Shown here: positions 44,996 to 58,900 of the stretch, piece by piece | How positions within the stretch are numbered: the stretch's first letter is position 1 | Layout of the letters: every line of letters starts with the position of its first letter | Source: Lyophyllum atratum | Taxonomy: Eukaryota > Basidiomycota > Agaricomycetes > Agaricales > Lyophyllaceae | Direction: 5' to 3' | Assembly (NCBI GenBank): GCA_014905825.1 | Contig: JACGCN010000058.1 | Location: 167,111-231,110, forward strand | Length of the DNA stretch: 64,000 nucleotides | The notes under the pieces: model-generated | The model's database searches: none | Told to the model about the DNA's origin: nothing | Seen by the model: only the letters and a program-made list of their open reading frames with translations | Translations under genes and position numbers: made by a program

Positions 44996-47900
44996 TCATG
45001 TTTCATCATCTACTATTTGCGATGAGCGGCGCCTCCGATCGAGACGTCCTTGGAAGGTCGTCTCGTCCTCATGAGGATGGCTGCCTGACTGTGATATATT
45101 GTATCGACTTTGGGTATCGGCGTCCTGATCGAGCTGTCTCTGCATTTCGGAAGGGAGCATGACAGCTCGATCGATGGCCACTGGTAGGATTCGATGGCGA
45201 CCTCGAAGCATGACAAGGCAAAGAATGAATTTCGATAAGGGTCGGAGCTCGCCAGAAAAGGAAAAGTTGTTCTGCGAGAACTTGTTGGAAAAAAAAACAA
45301 ACGCCGTATAATTTGACAGCTCACATTAGGGGTACCGAGGCTGAGCCCTACTGTTCCATAGGCAGATACAAGTTCGAATACTGGGGTGGCTGTCAAGAAG
45401 ATATCAAAGACGTGTGCATAAGATTACTTACTAACGGTGAAAATGTTGAACCAAACGGCAACCGCGGGATTGTCGAGATTGTGACGCTGTAGAAGGTGTC
45501 AAGGTAGTCAAAGGTTTTGAGAGGACGCGACAAACTTCATTTACGCAGATCAAGAACAAGGCCAAAGCAACCCACCACATGTCTGCATCCATCAGTTTTC
45601 ATTGTCGATGTGGAGCCAAGAACATAACCTACCAAATGCAAGTTGCTTCCGGGCGTGCATTGCGAGATAGCGACTCCAGACTGTGACTCTGTGGCCGGTG
45701 GGTTTGAAATCCTCCTCGCCACTTTCCTCTTCATCTGGGAAGATCCCCAACGACTGTTCTTCGTATACGTTGGTTGACCGTATACTGGACGTAGAATGTA
45801 AGTAGGGAGTGCAGACAGAAAGAATGGCTCTATACCTCATCGCAATAGGATCTGAATAGCCGTCGTGAGCTACGTGCAATGAGATAGTGAATTTGATACC
45901 TACAAACACTAATGTACATCATGATCACATAGAGAACCCTGCGACACGTGTTATCAGGTTGTACAAAAGAATTGAACAGGAAAACGAACTTGACGCCGGC
46001 AGCCAGAACTGACAAACTCACTGCTGAAAACCCGGCCGCCCGGACCGCAACAGCTTGGAAGAGACCCACTAGAAATCTTATGCCTAGTGGGATTGATTCT
46101 GTCCCAGGGTTGCCTATATCCAAGACCAAGAAGAAGAACCAATCGGTGGCACTGGCGAAGGGGGAGATTAGCACGACGTAACTATAGCAGGCGTATAAAG
46201 GCTCACGTGAGTCCACACACAATTGTGAGGAGAAACCAGGTTTGGTGAGAAGGAAATAGGTAGATAAAACATCGTCTTGGGTGATCTAACAGGAAGTGAA
46301 GGGTTTCATGGGCACGGGACGTCTTCGGCACGAGCTTGCTCAATGACCATCTAACAACATGATGGTCAATATAGCGATTCCTCCATCAGCCATTGAGCCT
46401 TACATCGTGAAACGCAAGCTGAAGTGGGCAACAGTGTAAGAAAGATCCACCACATCGGAGGAGTGAACTCACAATATAGGCTATAGATGATGTAGTGTTA
46501 GTTGAGGTATTTAGCCAGAATCGTGTGACTCACGAAAGCCGTGTTTCCAGCAAGAATCGCAAAAATCATAATGATGACCATGGGGTACGCAGTCTGAAAA
46601 GGAACCATTGAGTGATCAACAAGTGACATTCCCGTGTTTGTGTATGCCGAAACAGCTTGGAACACCGAGAACCTGTCATAAGGGCATCTAAACATATCTG
46701 GCTACATAACTAGGGCGCAAGGACATACCACACGGTGGATTGAGGGCGCATTTCGGCAGGAGGGACAAAATTGGGGCGCCATCTCGGCATAGAGATGTAC
46801 GACACGATCACAATGAAGGTTATGACTTGCGAGATTATATGATACTGCAAGAGATTTATCAGTTCAGCTAGTCGGACGAAATCATGACAATACGCGCACA
46901 CCGCCAACGATCCACAGAAGAGCGTTCAAAGCGCGATACTCTACGCCCCCTAGTTCTTCCATCTCTTCTTGTGATAGACGGTGGAAGGCGGAATTTCGAC
47001 CGACGATTGCGCTGAAGGAGATGTATGGCACAGCTTTCGCTCCATGCGGCACGTCTCTTTGTTGCGAGACTAAAGATGTCGTAACTGGCATCGTGACCGT
47101 CCTTGTAACCTTCCGCCTGAGTTTCGGGAAAAAGCGACCGAAGAGGCCAGTAACGATATCGAATGGCATTGGAAATCCTCCAAATCCACGGTGCTTGTAG
47201 CTTTTGGACCCACGAGTTCGACTGCTGGTAAGGGAGGGCTGGCGGGCGACAGACCCACGGCGACTGTGCGTCGATCCTGATATGAATGAGTTAAGGGGCA
47301 TATGATGGAAGGGAAGGGCCAACTTACTGTGGTCAACGTTGGGATAGAGAGGTTCGGGTGCCTGCCCCTCGTTCTCTAGAATCTCGTCCCTTGCTATTCC
47401 TCTGGCTAGCCTACCACGACGTCGGGGATTATTGGGTGCAAACTCGATGGTTTGTGTGCGAGTAAATGTCTTGGGGAACCCGGGTGATGACGAGGCGGGA
47501 GCAGGTTTATCTTGCATCGTATCGGAACGAGGGAAAGTTCCTACATAAAGGGGTTTGGGAAACAAAGCATACCAGAACATGCATCAGCACGTACCAGTGA
47601 CTGGCGAGGTTGGGCGGGAGGGCATGCCCGGGTCCGATAGTCGACGAAAATGGCTATGCCAAAAGAGCTCAACGTTGAATGAAGGGGCTGTCTAGACTAA
47701 CTCACCTCCTCTTGCTTTCCACGCCATAGCCAATAATGCTCCGTCGTGACTTTGGTTGCGCGCGTTCATGGTCTGAAGACGAAGGGGCAAATGAGAGGTG
47801 AGAGGGTTGTGCTGCGTGGACGGTGGATGCTTTTTTCGGAGCAACTGGAAAACCGCTCGGGTCGATGCGTTTCGGTTCATCGTCCATCCTTCTTATCATG

Positions 47901-48631
47901 TCTGGCCGCAACTTCTGATTGACGTCTTTCTTCTTTTCCTCGTCTCGGAACGCCTCTGGGACCTCAGGGAGAATTGGAACATCTGTACGGACTCTGCGAA
48001 GGAAACCGGAAACTCGGTTGGGCCAAGTGGGAGGACGCCGTTCAGGATTGGCCAAAGTCTCTGCCGCCTTCCTCTCCGCATTGGCTTTGAGGACGTGCTC
48101 GAATTTAATTGCGAAGTAGTGCCTGCGGTGACAGGATCGGTAATCGCGTCATGCGGGATTTTTGCGTTGGCTTACCTCCTTAAATAGACTGTGACCCAGG
48201 AGACAACGACCTACGGGAATCTAAGACATCTCATAGACTGGTGAAGGTCAGAAGGACGTACAGGGTTGCCGATGCACATCTGAATGAACAAGATGGCCTG
48301 CTGCCATCCGGTCAAGGCACTCAAATTGAGTGTTGTCAGGCCACAGACTGTCATTGCGCTGACGCAGCTGTAGAGGCCATCTATGTACGCGACTGGATAT
48401 CTGCCATTGCTAGCGTAGAATATGCCGGAGAAGACGATAGGTGTAATTATACTAAGATGATCTGGTGTTAGGATAGAATCAAACGGCAGGTAAAGTATAA
48501 ATAACGCACTAATACATGACATGGATGCGATAGAAATTGAGATGTTTTCTGATCTTTCTCCACCATGTAGGGCCCTCCGCCAATTCGTCGTCGTCGTCGG
48601 ACATGTTGTCGGACATGTTGACCTGGGACAT
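44996..48631 (-). CDS. TRK1: Trk-type potassium transporter
   Basis: High-affinity K+ uptake system of the plasma membrane. Start MSQVNMSDNMSDDDDELAEG at 48631, then GPTWWRKIRKHLNFYRIHVI leading into the first helices. Pore loops visible: YSCVSAMTVCGLTTLNLSAL, FSVFQAVSAYTNTGMSLVDH and FELVSAYGTVGLSLGTPN, each with the Trk selectivity-type Gly. A large cytosolic loop (about 47100-48100) is hydrophilic and Ser/Arg-rich with GFPMPFDIVTGLFGRFFPKL near its end, as in fungal Trk proteins. Further landmarks: GGVEYRALNALLWIVGG, YHIISQVITFIVIVSYISMP, MVIIMIFAILAGNTAF. The C-terminus is hydrophilic and ends RRRRSSQIVDDET. Many short introns; parts traced are intact. Confidence 0.92.
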
Positions 48632-49046
48632 TGCTGGGAGGCAAACACCCAAGAGGAGAGCGATATGTTACGGTAGGAGTTCCAAACGGCGAATCATACA
48701 ACAACGATCAACACGGATCAGATGGTTTTTATTGCGAGCTATATATAGACTCCATGACACTGATATGACCACCATGTCTCTGGATGGCTCCAGCAATCGC
48801 GACAAAAAACGAAGCATGACTCCACCATGAGCTGTCCAAAACTAATGCATTCAGCAAGCTAAAGACTACGTTGTTTGTAAGTACCTACGTACCACAACCA
48901 ACGGGGGAATAATACCAAGGAACGTGGGTGCATGATGAACGGAAGAAAATGCCAAAAAGAACAAAGCATGAGGAAATGGGAATGAAGATGAGGATGAGCA
49001 AAAACAGAAATACTAGATGCATTCAATGCGGGACTATTATGCGATT
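48632..49046. other. Intergenic, Trk promoter
   Basis: 415 bases between the Trk start and the eIF4G stop, both minus. It contains the Trk promoter and the eIF4G 3' UTR. Nothing else seen. Confidence 0.4.
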
Positions 49047-52000
49047 CTATGATAGCAGAGCGAAAAGTTTATCACTGTCCATTGACTTGGACGCCAGCCG
49101 TGTCCTCCGCTCCTCGTCAAGCTCAGCGCTCTTCACGATCGTCGCGAACAAGCTGAATGCCTTGGGTGCGTCGATCGCAATGTCGTCAATGATCTCCGAG
49201 ATAGGCGAAAGACCCTCCTCGAACGCAGCTGGCGAGGATAGTTCTTTTGAAACAACGCGAGTGAAGAATTGTGCAAGGAGCTCGGCATCGGCTTCTTTCG
49301 CCTCAACAGCATGCGTTGCGAACTTGTCGACAAGTCTGAAGTGATGAACGGCAGGAAGACCTGTGAAGTACACCTCGGCTTCGTCCAGATTCCGAACGGC
49401 AAAGAATTCCTTCAAATCCTCTGCGATCTTCTTCGTAGCCTGTTCCTCAGTCATCTCCGCCAGAGCTTCATCATCACCCTCGTTCTCTGATTCAGACTTG
49501 GCCACAGATGGATCCTGATCCTGCTCATCTGCCGAAGGTTTCGAACGAGGCTGCATGACAAGACGTTTCCGTTGCGGTTCCGGTGCTATGATACATGAGC
49601 ACCAGTGTTAATTCGTATAAGACCAACAAATTACCTTTGGCTTCTGCTGCCGGGTCAGCACCCTGGCTAAGCATTGAGAACATGTTCGAGCTCGAGCTTG
49701 TGCGCGAGAGGGATTCCCGTTTGCTCTCCTTCTTGCCCGCGAAGACGCTACTGGGTCCGAATGTCATGGCGGTGTTCTTGGTAATCTTGCCAAAGTTGGA
49801 AAGATCTCCAGCCTTGGGAGGAGGGCGAGAGGGCCCGTTACCTCCAGCGACTGCCCAACCATCTGGGCCGACTTGCGGGAAGTCGCCACGGTCACCACCA
49901 CGGCGCGAGCCGCCACGGGACATGCTGATCTGGCGTTGATAAGACTCCTTCTCTGCCGCGGCCTTCTCTTTGGCAGCCTAAATAATCATCGGATTAGGCG
50001 GACGCTATGATATTGTTGTGGATTCCACTTACGTTTTCGTGGATCTGAGCGATTGTCGTAGGTGCGGCGACAGTGTTACGGGTAACCCATTTCCGCTCAC
50101 GAAGTTCAAGGACATCCTGGGGGGAAAAGGGTTAGAAAAAGGGGGGAAGAGAGGCTCGATGCAAGGCATACCTGCAACATGAACTGCATACGGGAGCTAA
50201 CATTCTGGCTCTTCGTCAACTCCTTCATCCGCGAGAAATACACGTCCATATGTGCGCGGGCCTTGGGTGTGTCGAGGATAGCGCCGACAGTCGTCAGCAG
50301 TTTGCACAAACTCTCGATCTCCTCCTCCTCGGGGTTCTCGACGTTCCCAAGCAGTTTCTTCACGCACTCGTGCATGATGCGTTCTGTCAACATCTGGAGC
50401 TTGAACAGCTCTCCGATGAACTTGATCAGACCGAGACCCTGGCGCTTGGCTTTCTGCGCTGCGTAGTACTCATCAGAATAGAGTACAACCTCTTCTTCAC
50501 CATCGACCCTGTTCTTGTCGTGAGCGGCCTTGGCAGCCTGGTCTTCCATTGCCTTCGTAGCAGCAGCGGCGGCAGTAGCCTCCTTGGCGACCCATCCACG
50601 CTCGAAATCCTCCTGACATCTGTTCAGCAGGTACTTGCGGAAGAGCTGACCACCTGTAATGGGCTTGCCCTCTGCGTTCTTGATGCCGTCGTCCTGGACC
50701 TGCGGACTGATACGCTCCATCATCTTCCGGCATAGGCGGGCGTACATCTCGGACCACGTCGCCTCGTCCGTCGCCTTCTCAAAGACAAGACGGATGACTT
50801 GGATGAGTGTCCGTCCATCTTTTTCTTTCTCCGACTTGTTCGCCCATGCGATGATTTGGTCCGAGATGGAGTCGAACTTCTCCATGGTGAGCTTGTTAAG
50901 CAGACCCTTGACCTTGCGGTCCACGATCTCAGGCGACTCGGGATCCACGTTACCGACCGTCTTCCTGTCCCAGCGGTTGGCACTAGCTTGAAGAGGTGCA
51001 ACAGGTTCCATCGACATGGTCTGTCCCATGCTCGACTGGCCATGGCCGAACCCATGCTGCTGCCCACCACCAGCCTTATTTCCGTCACCGCGCTTCTCGC
51101 CACGCTTGCTGCGAGTGCGGTTGCTGGACATCGGCGTACCACCAACACCGCCTTGGCTGGCCGTCCGTTGCATCTGAGTGGGACGACCGAAAGGCATGGG
51201 AGCACCACTGACAGACACAGAGCGGCTGGCGTTAGCAAGGTTGAAACGCTCGTCGCTGCTGAGCTTGGAGGCGCTGCTGAAGTTGCCCATGCTGTTGAAA
51301 GGATTCTGTCCTCCGGCTTTGCCAAAGCCGGAGGTCGTGAAGCCTAGTCCAACAGAGGCTTGTCGGGAAGGAGGAGCAGCACCGGAGCCCTGCCTGTGGC
51401 GGCCAGAGCCGCCGCGACTCATGGACAGGCTGGGATCGCCATTGGGTTCGAGGCCGATGGCATCGAGAGGAGGAAGGTTGTCAGGCTTCTCTTTGCAGAT
51501 CTCCATGAACTGCAGAAGGAAACCACGGTCGTATCTAGAACAACAGAAACGTAAGTGTGGGGCTTCCGGAAGACTTCATTTACATACCTGAACTTCCCAT
51601 CTTTCGCATCACGGTTGAGATCGACTGCAGGGCTCTTGATGCCTTCGGGGTAAGACACGCTATCAAGGTTCTCGATATGTCTGGCAGTAGCAAGAGCAGA
51701 TGGAAGGGGTTGAGAGATACTTCCGCTCTTGGTGTTGGAAAGGTCAAGTGGGCCGGGGCGTGATTTCTTGGGGAAGTCGATCGTAGGCGAAGTGGCAGTG
51801 TTGATCCGTAGCAACTCCCTCGTTTTCTCCTTCGTCTCAACAACTTCCTGTTCAGGTTCCTCAGTCTCTGGAAGTTCACCATCTTCCTCTGTAGCCTCGA
51901 CAGCGGCCTCCAGTTCCACAGACTCAGTGACAACAGCGGCGGCCTCAACGTGTGCTTCGGCCTTCGCCACCTCTTCTTCCAGACGGACGCGCTCCTTCTC

Positions 52001-53978
52001 CGCCTCATCCTCTTGACGTAGCCGTTCCTTCTCTTCCTCCTCCTTCCTGATGCGCTCCTTCTCCACCTCTGCCTCTTTGAGTTTACGCTCCTCCTCGTCC
52101 TTGCGCAGCTGCTCCTTCTCCTCCTCTTCCTTCCTGACACGTTCCTTGTCCTCCTCCTCCTTCCGTATCCGCTCTTTCTCCTCCTCCTCCTTCTGCACCC
52201 GTTCAGCCTCTTTCTCCTCGGCCTCTTTCCGCTTCTTCTCCGTCTCCTCTTTCTCCTGCCTGTCCTTCTCTTCTTTCTCCTTCTTGGCCTTCTCATCAGC
52301 CTCAGCTTTCGCTTTGGCCCGCTCTTGCTCCTTCTCCTTCTCCTCTTCCGCAAGTCGCTTCTGCCGCGCCTCCACGGTCTCTATTCTAACGCTTGTTGGT
52401 CTCCGTGTGGGCGTTGTGGCTGTAGCAGTGTTAGGACTGCCTTGCCTGAAGCCAGAGCGTGGCGCAGGGGAAGATGAACCAGAGGTATTGGCAGATATTG
52501 GGTCTTCGTAATGGAGGCGATGTCAACTTCGAGTCCGTCCGCGTTCTTCAACACGACTTTGGACGACCGAGTCCCGGGGACAAAGGCAGAAGAGTTAGCA
52601 TTGAGGCGTCCAGTAGCTGTCGAGGGCGTAGGGGGAGGAGAAGTGATGCTGATGCTGTTGGAGGCAGAATGGGTGTGGGAATGTGGCAGAGGAGGATGAG
52701 GGACATGGATAGCGCTGGGCACTGCGTGAGCCTGGGTTGGTGTGCCAGGCTGGAGAGTAGGAGGTTGGCTGCGGGGTGACATGGGCATGCCATTATGAGG
52801 TGGACCATGGCTACCAGGCGGTGGGGGATGGTGAGGATGTTGATGTTGTGGCTGTGGCTGCATCTGGGGAGGCATCGGGTACCACTGGCCCCCATATTGA
52901 GGCATGTAGTGCTGTTGGTCAGGCATCCCTGGGTACTGCGCGAAAGTAGCATCCCGGTGGTTAGGTAACACAATGAGTAAGACATTATCAGGACTTACGT
53001 AGTAACCAGGCCATCCCGGTACAGGCATCTGCGGCTGCATTTGGGGTTGCATGTTCGGAGGGGGCATGCCTGACGGCGGCCCAGCGTGTGGATGATGTCC
53101 TAATCGTGGACTAGATAAGCCCGACGACATTTGAGAAGGTCCGCCGTTGGGCCCGCCTTGTGGGCGAGGACCGTTACCGTTCGGGATCTGGCGCGAATAG
53201 ACTGGAGAACGAGGGGCTCCGCCTGGACCGGGATTTTGTTGCTGTGGCCGACCGCCACCTGGGACAAACGGTGTATATGGATGAGAACCCAGTTGGGATG
53301 GAGGAGCTTGGCCTTGCGGATGCTGTGATGATGACTGTGCCGGGAGAGTTGAAGGACGGAGTGACGGGGAGGAGGTATCGGACGGGGTCGAGGAGGAAGG
53401 TGCCGATGAGGGATTTTGAAACATCTTCATAATGTCCACTTTCGCGGGTTTAGAAGGCGTTGGTGGCACTGAAGGCGGAGGTGTCGACGAGGACGAAGAT
53501 GCCGATTGGGCCAACGACGGTCTCGACGAGATGGAAGATTTGCCATTGACGTGGCCCAATGTTGCAGGCACCGATCCAAAGGATTTTACTCCCTCAGATT
53601 TGATGGGTGGTGCGGCAGCGGGTGACGAAGATATTGGCGCTGAATCATCGTCTATAGATCCAAAGGTAACAGCAGAACCTGATAGAAGGCAACATCGTCA
53701 GAGATTATTAACGGTAGTGCTGCGTAGACATCGCCACACTTGCCTTGTTTTAGCGCTCCAACATTGCCGCGGGGTACACTGACGCCATCCTTTATGGGCA
53801 CACCTTGACCGAGTGTACTAGGACGTCTTGAATGTGTCTGGTGCACGGGTGTAGACGGGACAGGAGACTGAGAGCGAGGGGGAGTCGGCGCTGAGGTATT
53901 CTGAGGTGGACCCCTTGACCAAGCAGACTTTGTCGGGAGCTGGGGCTTCGGTGCTGATGCAGTTGAAGATTTGCTCAT
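49047..53978 (-). CDS. eIF4G: Translation initiation factor eIF4G
   Basis: Scaffold of the cap-binding complex eIF4F. Start MSKSSTASAPKPQLPTKSAW at 53978. The long N-terminus is Pro/Ser/Gln-rich and disordered (for example PQMQPQPQHQHPHHPPPPGS), then a charged Glu/Lys/Arg coiled region (51900-52370). Splicing near 51540-51595 creates FRYDRGFLLQFMEICKEKP, whose YDRGFLL fits the eIF4E-binding motif YxxxxL-phi. The MIF4G domain (RKVKGLLNKLTMEKFDSISD to FMLQ, about 50170-50910) binds eIF4A. After RKWVTRNTVAAPTTIAQIHE comes an Arg/Gly linker and a C-terminal MA3-like domain ending MDSDKLFALLS. Few, short introns. About 1,500 residues. Confidence 0.92.
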
Positions 53979-54560
53979 TCTAAGACATTAAGGGGCTGTG
54001 AGAGGAGAGCAGAGAAGGCAAGAAGGAAGAGTCTTACGAATTGTGCGAAGAAAGCGAGTTTTCTCGGGTGACTTTTGCTTTTTTTCGGATGAGTTGGGAT
54101 CTTTGAGTCGCGCGTGGTGGGTCGTCAGAAATGACCTGCCAGCAGGCGAGAAAGCAGCTGGATGTACGTCTAAGAAGAGGGGCTACGGACGCTGAGGAGC
54201 GATCCGGCAAGGAGAGATGTCTGTCCTGTTGGCAAGGACGAGGGACAAGGACAACAAGCAGCCTCAATTTTTGCCAAATTTCTCACGTAAGGACCCCGTG
54301 CACTCCTGTAATACGTAGCCACTTTGCCAGCACAGCGCCCTCTGAACCGAACTATCATGTAAGTCTCCTTTTTCTCTTCAATCCGTGATGAGCATCTTAT
54401 CATATATCCCAATGACGGGAGGTCTATGGCGCTCCCGCATGATTATGTCTGCCAGCAGACCTTATCTTCTCTCTGACTCGTCTACCTTTGTCTAGCATCG
54501 GAACCGCACGCTGACTTGCATCATTCATCAGGACAGCCGACAACTATGTACACATTTTGT
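53979..54560. other. Intergenic, eIF4G promoter
   Basis: 582 bases. A short intron or leader could lie just upstream of the eIF4G ATG. No gene supported. Confidence 0.4.
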
Positions 54561-55889
54561 TTATATATCAATCCCGTTTTTTTTAAGCCCCCATCCACCC
54601 CATGACGCATGTGCCTCGAGCGCGGGGAGGAACAGACCCCAAGTCACCGCGTAGTGCTCAAGCACAAGGTCCAACTCTTCCACCTCGTCCAACATTTCAA
54701 GTGTTGACAATCTGAGCTTGGCGTCAGTGGATATAGCAAGGGTCTAGGGTCTGTGTACCTTTCGAGCTCCTCCGAAGCAATATAAGTTCTTCGGATCTCT
54801 CGGAGGGTCAGGGCGTGAGCGGCGGTGAAACCTGTATTTAGGAACCTCCGCGGAAGTGCCTCCAGTGTAGGGTATCGCTCTGCACCAAGTAGAGATACAT
54901 TCCGTAACTGCATGATTGTCAGTATGTATAAAAGCGAGGAACACAAGAACTCGCGAATACCTTGAGATTGTTAATCATTACTTTTCCAAAGGCATCTCCT
55001 AGTGCGAACATTTCGTATACCATGGCTCCAATAGGCGTTTTTTCAGGAGAAAAGTAATTTATGAACCATCGTAAAATAGCATCGGAAGAAGATGGCTCCA
55101 TATACACGAGAACGCATTCGAATAGGAGAAGCGTAGGAAGAGACGGCGACAACACAGGGGATTCACGTCGTCCAGCGTCGGTCCCAGAAGGCTGCCAAGT
55201 GTTGCGGACGGCGGTAGCCGCAGATCCGCTGGAAGTAAATGATACTTGGGAGAATGCAGCACCGTTCCTCCATGAGCTTGTCATATGAATAAGCATTTTG
55301 TGAAGACACATCGTTGACTATCTTACCCACTTGAATGTCACTCGGAGAAGTTCCCAAGACCGCACTTAACTCTTTACTCTTCCGTATCGCCATCGCTTTC
55401 TTACTCGTCACCTCTGGAAAATCAATCTCGACATAAGTTGCGAGAGCCTCCTTATGAGTACCAGTCTAGCTATGCAGCACATCAGAGAGACGTCTACCAA
55501 TATAACAGAGAAACCCGACAACGTACCGCGACGCGCCAGAACCGCGTATCACTCCCGGCGCCCAGACTCACGATCTGACATTGCGAGCCCGTCTGGTCCG
55601 CTACCGTGAGCCATTGATCGACGAGCTCGTCGATCGCGGTACCCCGCACGAACGTGCCGACGTTGATCAGCGGGGGGCGGGGCTGCTGCAGATGCGCGCG
55701 GGGAACAAAAAACTTGATATAGGGGTCATGGACATATCCTTTCTGCACGGCGGAGAGGCGGGCGATTGCTGCATCCGTGTCTGTCAGTCGAATAGATGCA
55801 TCGGCGTCAGGGATGTGGTGCTCGGGACGTGTGCTCATGGACGGAGGAAACATGTTTTCTCGATCACTGTGATCGGAGTCCGGGATCAT
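54561..55889 (-). CDS. PPM1: Leucine carboxyl methyltransferase (PP2A methyltransferase)
   Basis: SAM-dependent enzyme that methylates the C-terminal leucine of the PP2A catalytic subunit and so steers its holoenzyme assembly. Start MIPDSDHSDRENMFPPSMST at 55889 (in-frame Met at residues 13 and 18 are alternatives). Landmarks: DAAIARLSAVQKGYVHDPYI, KFFVPR, PLINVGTFVRGTAIDELVDQ, and the SAM site CQIVSLGAGSDTRFWR. Later exons give LPTLLLFECVLVYMEPSSSD, AILRWFINYF, and the ending EVEELDLVLEHYAVTWGLFL. The stop lies at 54561-54563. Six or more short introns. Confidence 0.9.
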
Positions 55890-55979
55890 GTTTGGAAGTC
55901 TGTGATGGGAGGCCCTGCTTCGTACTGTCTACGACGCAAGGATGATGCAATATTCGTATGGTACGGAACAGGTCGGTAC

Positions 55980-58900
55980 TCAGAAATTATCCAGGTTAAC
56001 GTACAGCTCGCACGACCATGCTCGTTCCTCGAACGCCCTGAGAAAAGCATACCCCTTTGCCGTTTCTTCATTCGCAAGTACGTTTACCCCAGGACGTAAT
56101 ACCTCTGGCGAAGCCACCACTATGCAAAGCGTCTTCGCGCGGCTGATCGCCACGTTAAGTCGCCTACGTTCGAGCAAGAACCCCAGATCTGGCGAGCTAG
56201 ACGACTTCGGCACAGAGAATAAACAGATCACAAATGCGGCTTCAGAGCCTTGTATAAACCATTCAGTATGGAAGAACAAATAGTTGGTAACCATAAACTG
56301 ACCTTGTAGGCGTTCGATTGTGTCCACCGTCACTTTCCCTGATGCTTTTACTAGAGGCGTGTCTGAGTCCGTGTCACTCCCATCTGTAATCCTCAAATTC
56401 CCGAGTCCCAAGTCGCTGGGTAGTAGGCGCGCCAGCGCTGTATTCACGGCCTCTCGCTGCACCCGATGGGGGGTAGCCACAAAGATATCGTCCTCGGGCG
56501 AGCATCTTTGAATCGAAGCCACAAGCGCCGCAGCCACCGAAGCCTCTCCCCGCACATGGACCTCGTACCCCACATCCTCAACCATAGAATTCATCCCGCG
56601 CGCGTTAAGTTTCAGCAAGGCGAGAGAAATGGCCTGTGGGGGTGGCGTGGTGTCGGCGTTCGAGATATCTGGTGTGCCCTGAGGGAAGTGAAGTCCGGGA
56701 GGGAGGAGCACATTTTGCCGCTCCCTGAGCATGACCTTTGAAAGGGAGAGCAAAAACACCTGCACATCTGCCAGGACCTGCGCTTGGATACCCAGATCCC
56801 GTCCCTTGTCGTTCTCGATAAGTTTGAGGTGGCGCGCGAGTTGACGTGCTTGGACTTTCTGGGGCTTGAAAGCCCTCGAGTAAATGGTCGAGACGAACTC
56901 TCCGAGATCCGGATTTAGTCTAATTAAAAATGAAGTCAGCCAAGCAGAAATGCATACGTAGCGGCGGGTCACCAACCGGAAGTTCTCAGTGAGTTGAACA
57001 ACGTTTGAAGATGGCGCCTCGCTTGTGATAGAACACTGGCTGTTATCAGAATTCTCGGGCTGGCTCATTTGCGGCGTTTGTGGCGCATCCATGAGACAGT
57101 CTAGAACGGATCCAAAAAGCGGCCGCATCTTTGTTTGAGGATACTGAGCACTCATGATAGGCGCTAATTGTTCCGAATCGCCTGCAATTATGATTCTTCC
57201 TGTGGCACGCAGCGCACGGATAACGAGTGCGACGGAACTCAGACCAAGCTGGCCTGCTTCGTCAATGATGACGCAGTCAACCTCGAAAGAGTGCCGTTTC
57301 GTGAAGTTGTAAAGCTTTCCGGAAGTGGAGATATCATATCAGCTTGGAATTATATCGACAAAATGACAGCCACCAACTTGATATGTTGTCCCAGCGTAAA
57401 CATAAGCCGACGAATTGGACGAAGATGGGGCTGGATGCTCATTGCCCTTTAGAACCTGCTCCACGGACACTCGATTTAACCATTCCGTCGGAAGCGAGTC
57501 AATTGCGCGATAGCAGCCCATAAGATGAATCAATTTCTTTCGGCAGGCGTCGATAGCTGCATGGGTCATAGCAGTGATGAATATGATTTTTCTTCCTCCC
57601 TCTGCATGACGGTATTGGACATCCAGAAGGCGTAATAAAGACAAGGCGATCGTGTATGTTTTCCCTGTACCTGGAAGGAAAAAGCAATGCATTGGCAGAT
57701 GTGAACTTGAAAGGGCGAGCAGCTTACCAGGAGGCCCCCAAATGACGGATAGTTGGTTGGACAGGATCCTCTGTGCAGCTACATGCTGGGAGGATTTCAA
57801 AATCAACGACCCCGCTGCTTCACTTCCCAAGTCTTTCAGGTCACGGAACAATTTCTGAATCACGTTCTCTGTCTTCATATATTTTTCGGCCATCGCGGTC
57901 CTTCCGAACGTCCTGGGGTCAATGATCATTTGCAGGAGAGGCAGACCCCCATGCGCTTCAGTGCCATGTTCTTTATCCTGAGATGTGTCTAACGCGCAGC
58001 GCAAGTCCATTTCGAGGAGCACAGCCAAAGCCTTGGAGGTGTTGAAATCCACCAGCCGCGGAGAAAGACGATAGTCACGGCCTTTAATAAATTTGACGCC
58101 CATGCCGCCCCACGCTTGGAGGAAAACCTTCGTCCGATTTCCGTCTATTGCCATACCCCGGAGATTTGCGATCAGCAATTCCTTCTGAACAGTGGGATGT
58201 TGTGAAGTCCACTTCGCGCGAGTGTACTTATTGAGTGGAAAGACGAGACCCGAGACAGCTAGATCGTCAAAGAGGGCCTCCACCGGGATATCGTTGCCGG
58301 GGTCATCAGGCTCATCCAAAGCAATGATCTTGTCGTATGTTGAATGTGTCTTATCCGTTCCAGGCATGTCGAGGGTCCCTGACAGGAGATAAAAGACGTG
58401 CTCCAGTCCATTCGCCCCAAGCCTGGGATTCAGGTATTGAAGCACTGGCGCGTCAGAGCAACCCTCGATTCGAGAGCGCCAAAGCTCATTCAGCTTAGTG
58501 AGGACCTCGAACTGTGGGGAAGTCAGGCTACAGAGCTACTTGAGACCAAATAACAAGGTCGGGCACATACTTGTTGCACAAAGAAAAGTTTGCGAATATG
58601 CTCCTGGCGGCAGATGTCCATAAAGTTCGAGGAAAGGGCCTTGGCATCATTCACAAGCAGGCTGTGGCCAAATTTCAAGACACGCTCTCTAACGTCCCGG
58701 ATAATCGCGTAGATACTCGCGTTGCGTCGCGCAAGGGCTTCTTCAAGTGCTGCAGTTGCATTGTTCTGATATTTGCTGAATATCTCTTCTTCGCTTGGGC
58801 ATTGTGCCACCGGAGAGGCATCGGGGAGTAACGCTGCAGCGCATTCCGGTAAATCCCAGTATCCAGGCAGAGGCAAAGCAACCAGGCGTTCCACTTCTCT

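Noticed and set aside
50799..51347. Plus-strand open frame opposite eIF4G
   Set aside because: Antisense shadow of the conserved MIF4G-flanking sequence; no domain.
51580..52353. Long Arg-rich open frame overlapping the eIF4G coiled region
   Set aside because: It is the shifted reading of the Glu/Lys codon repeats of eIF4G and has the composition expected of a shadow frame.
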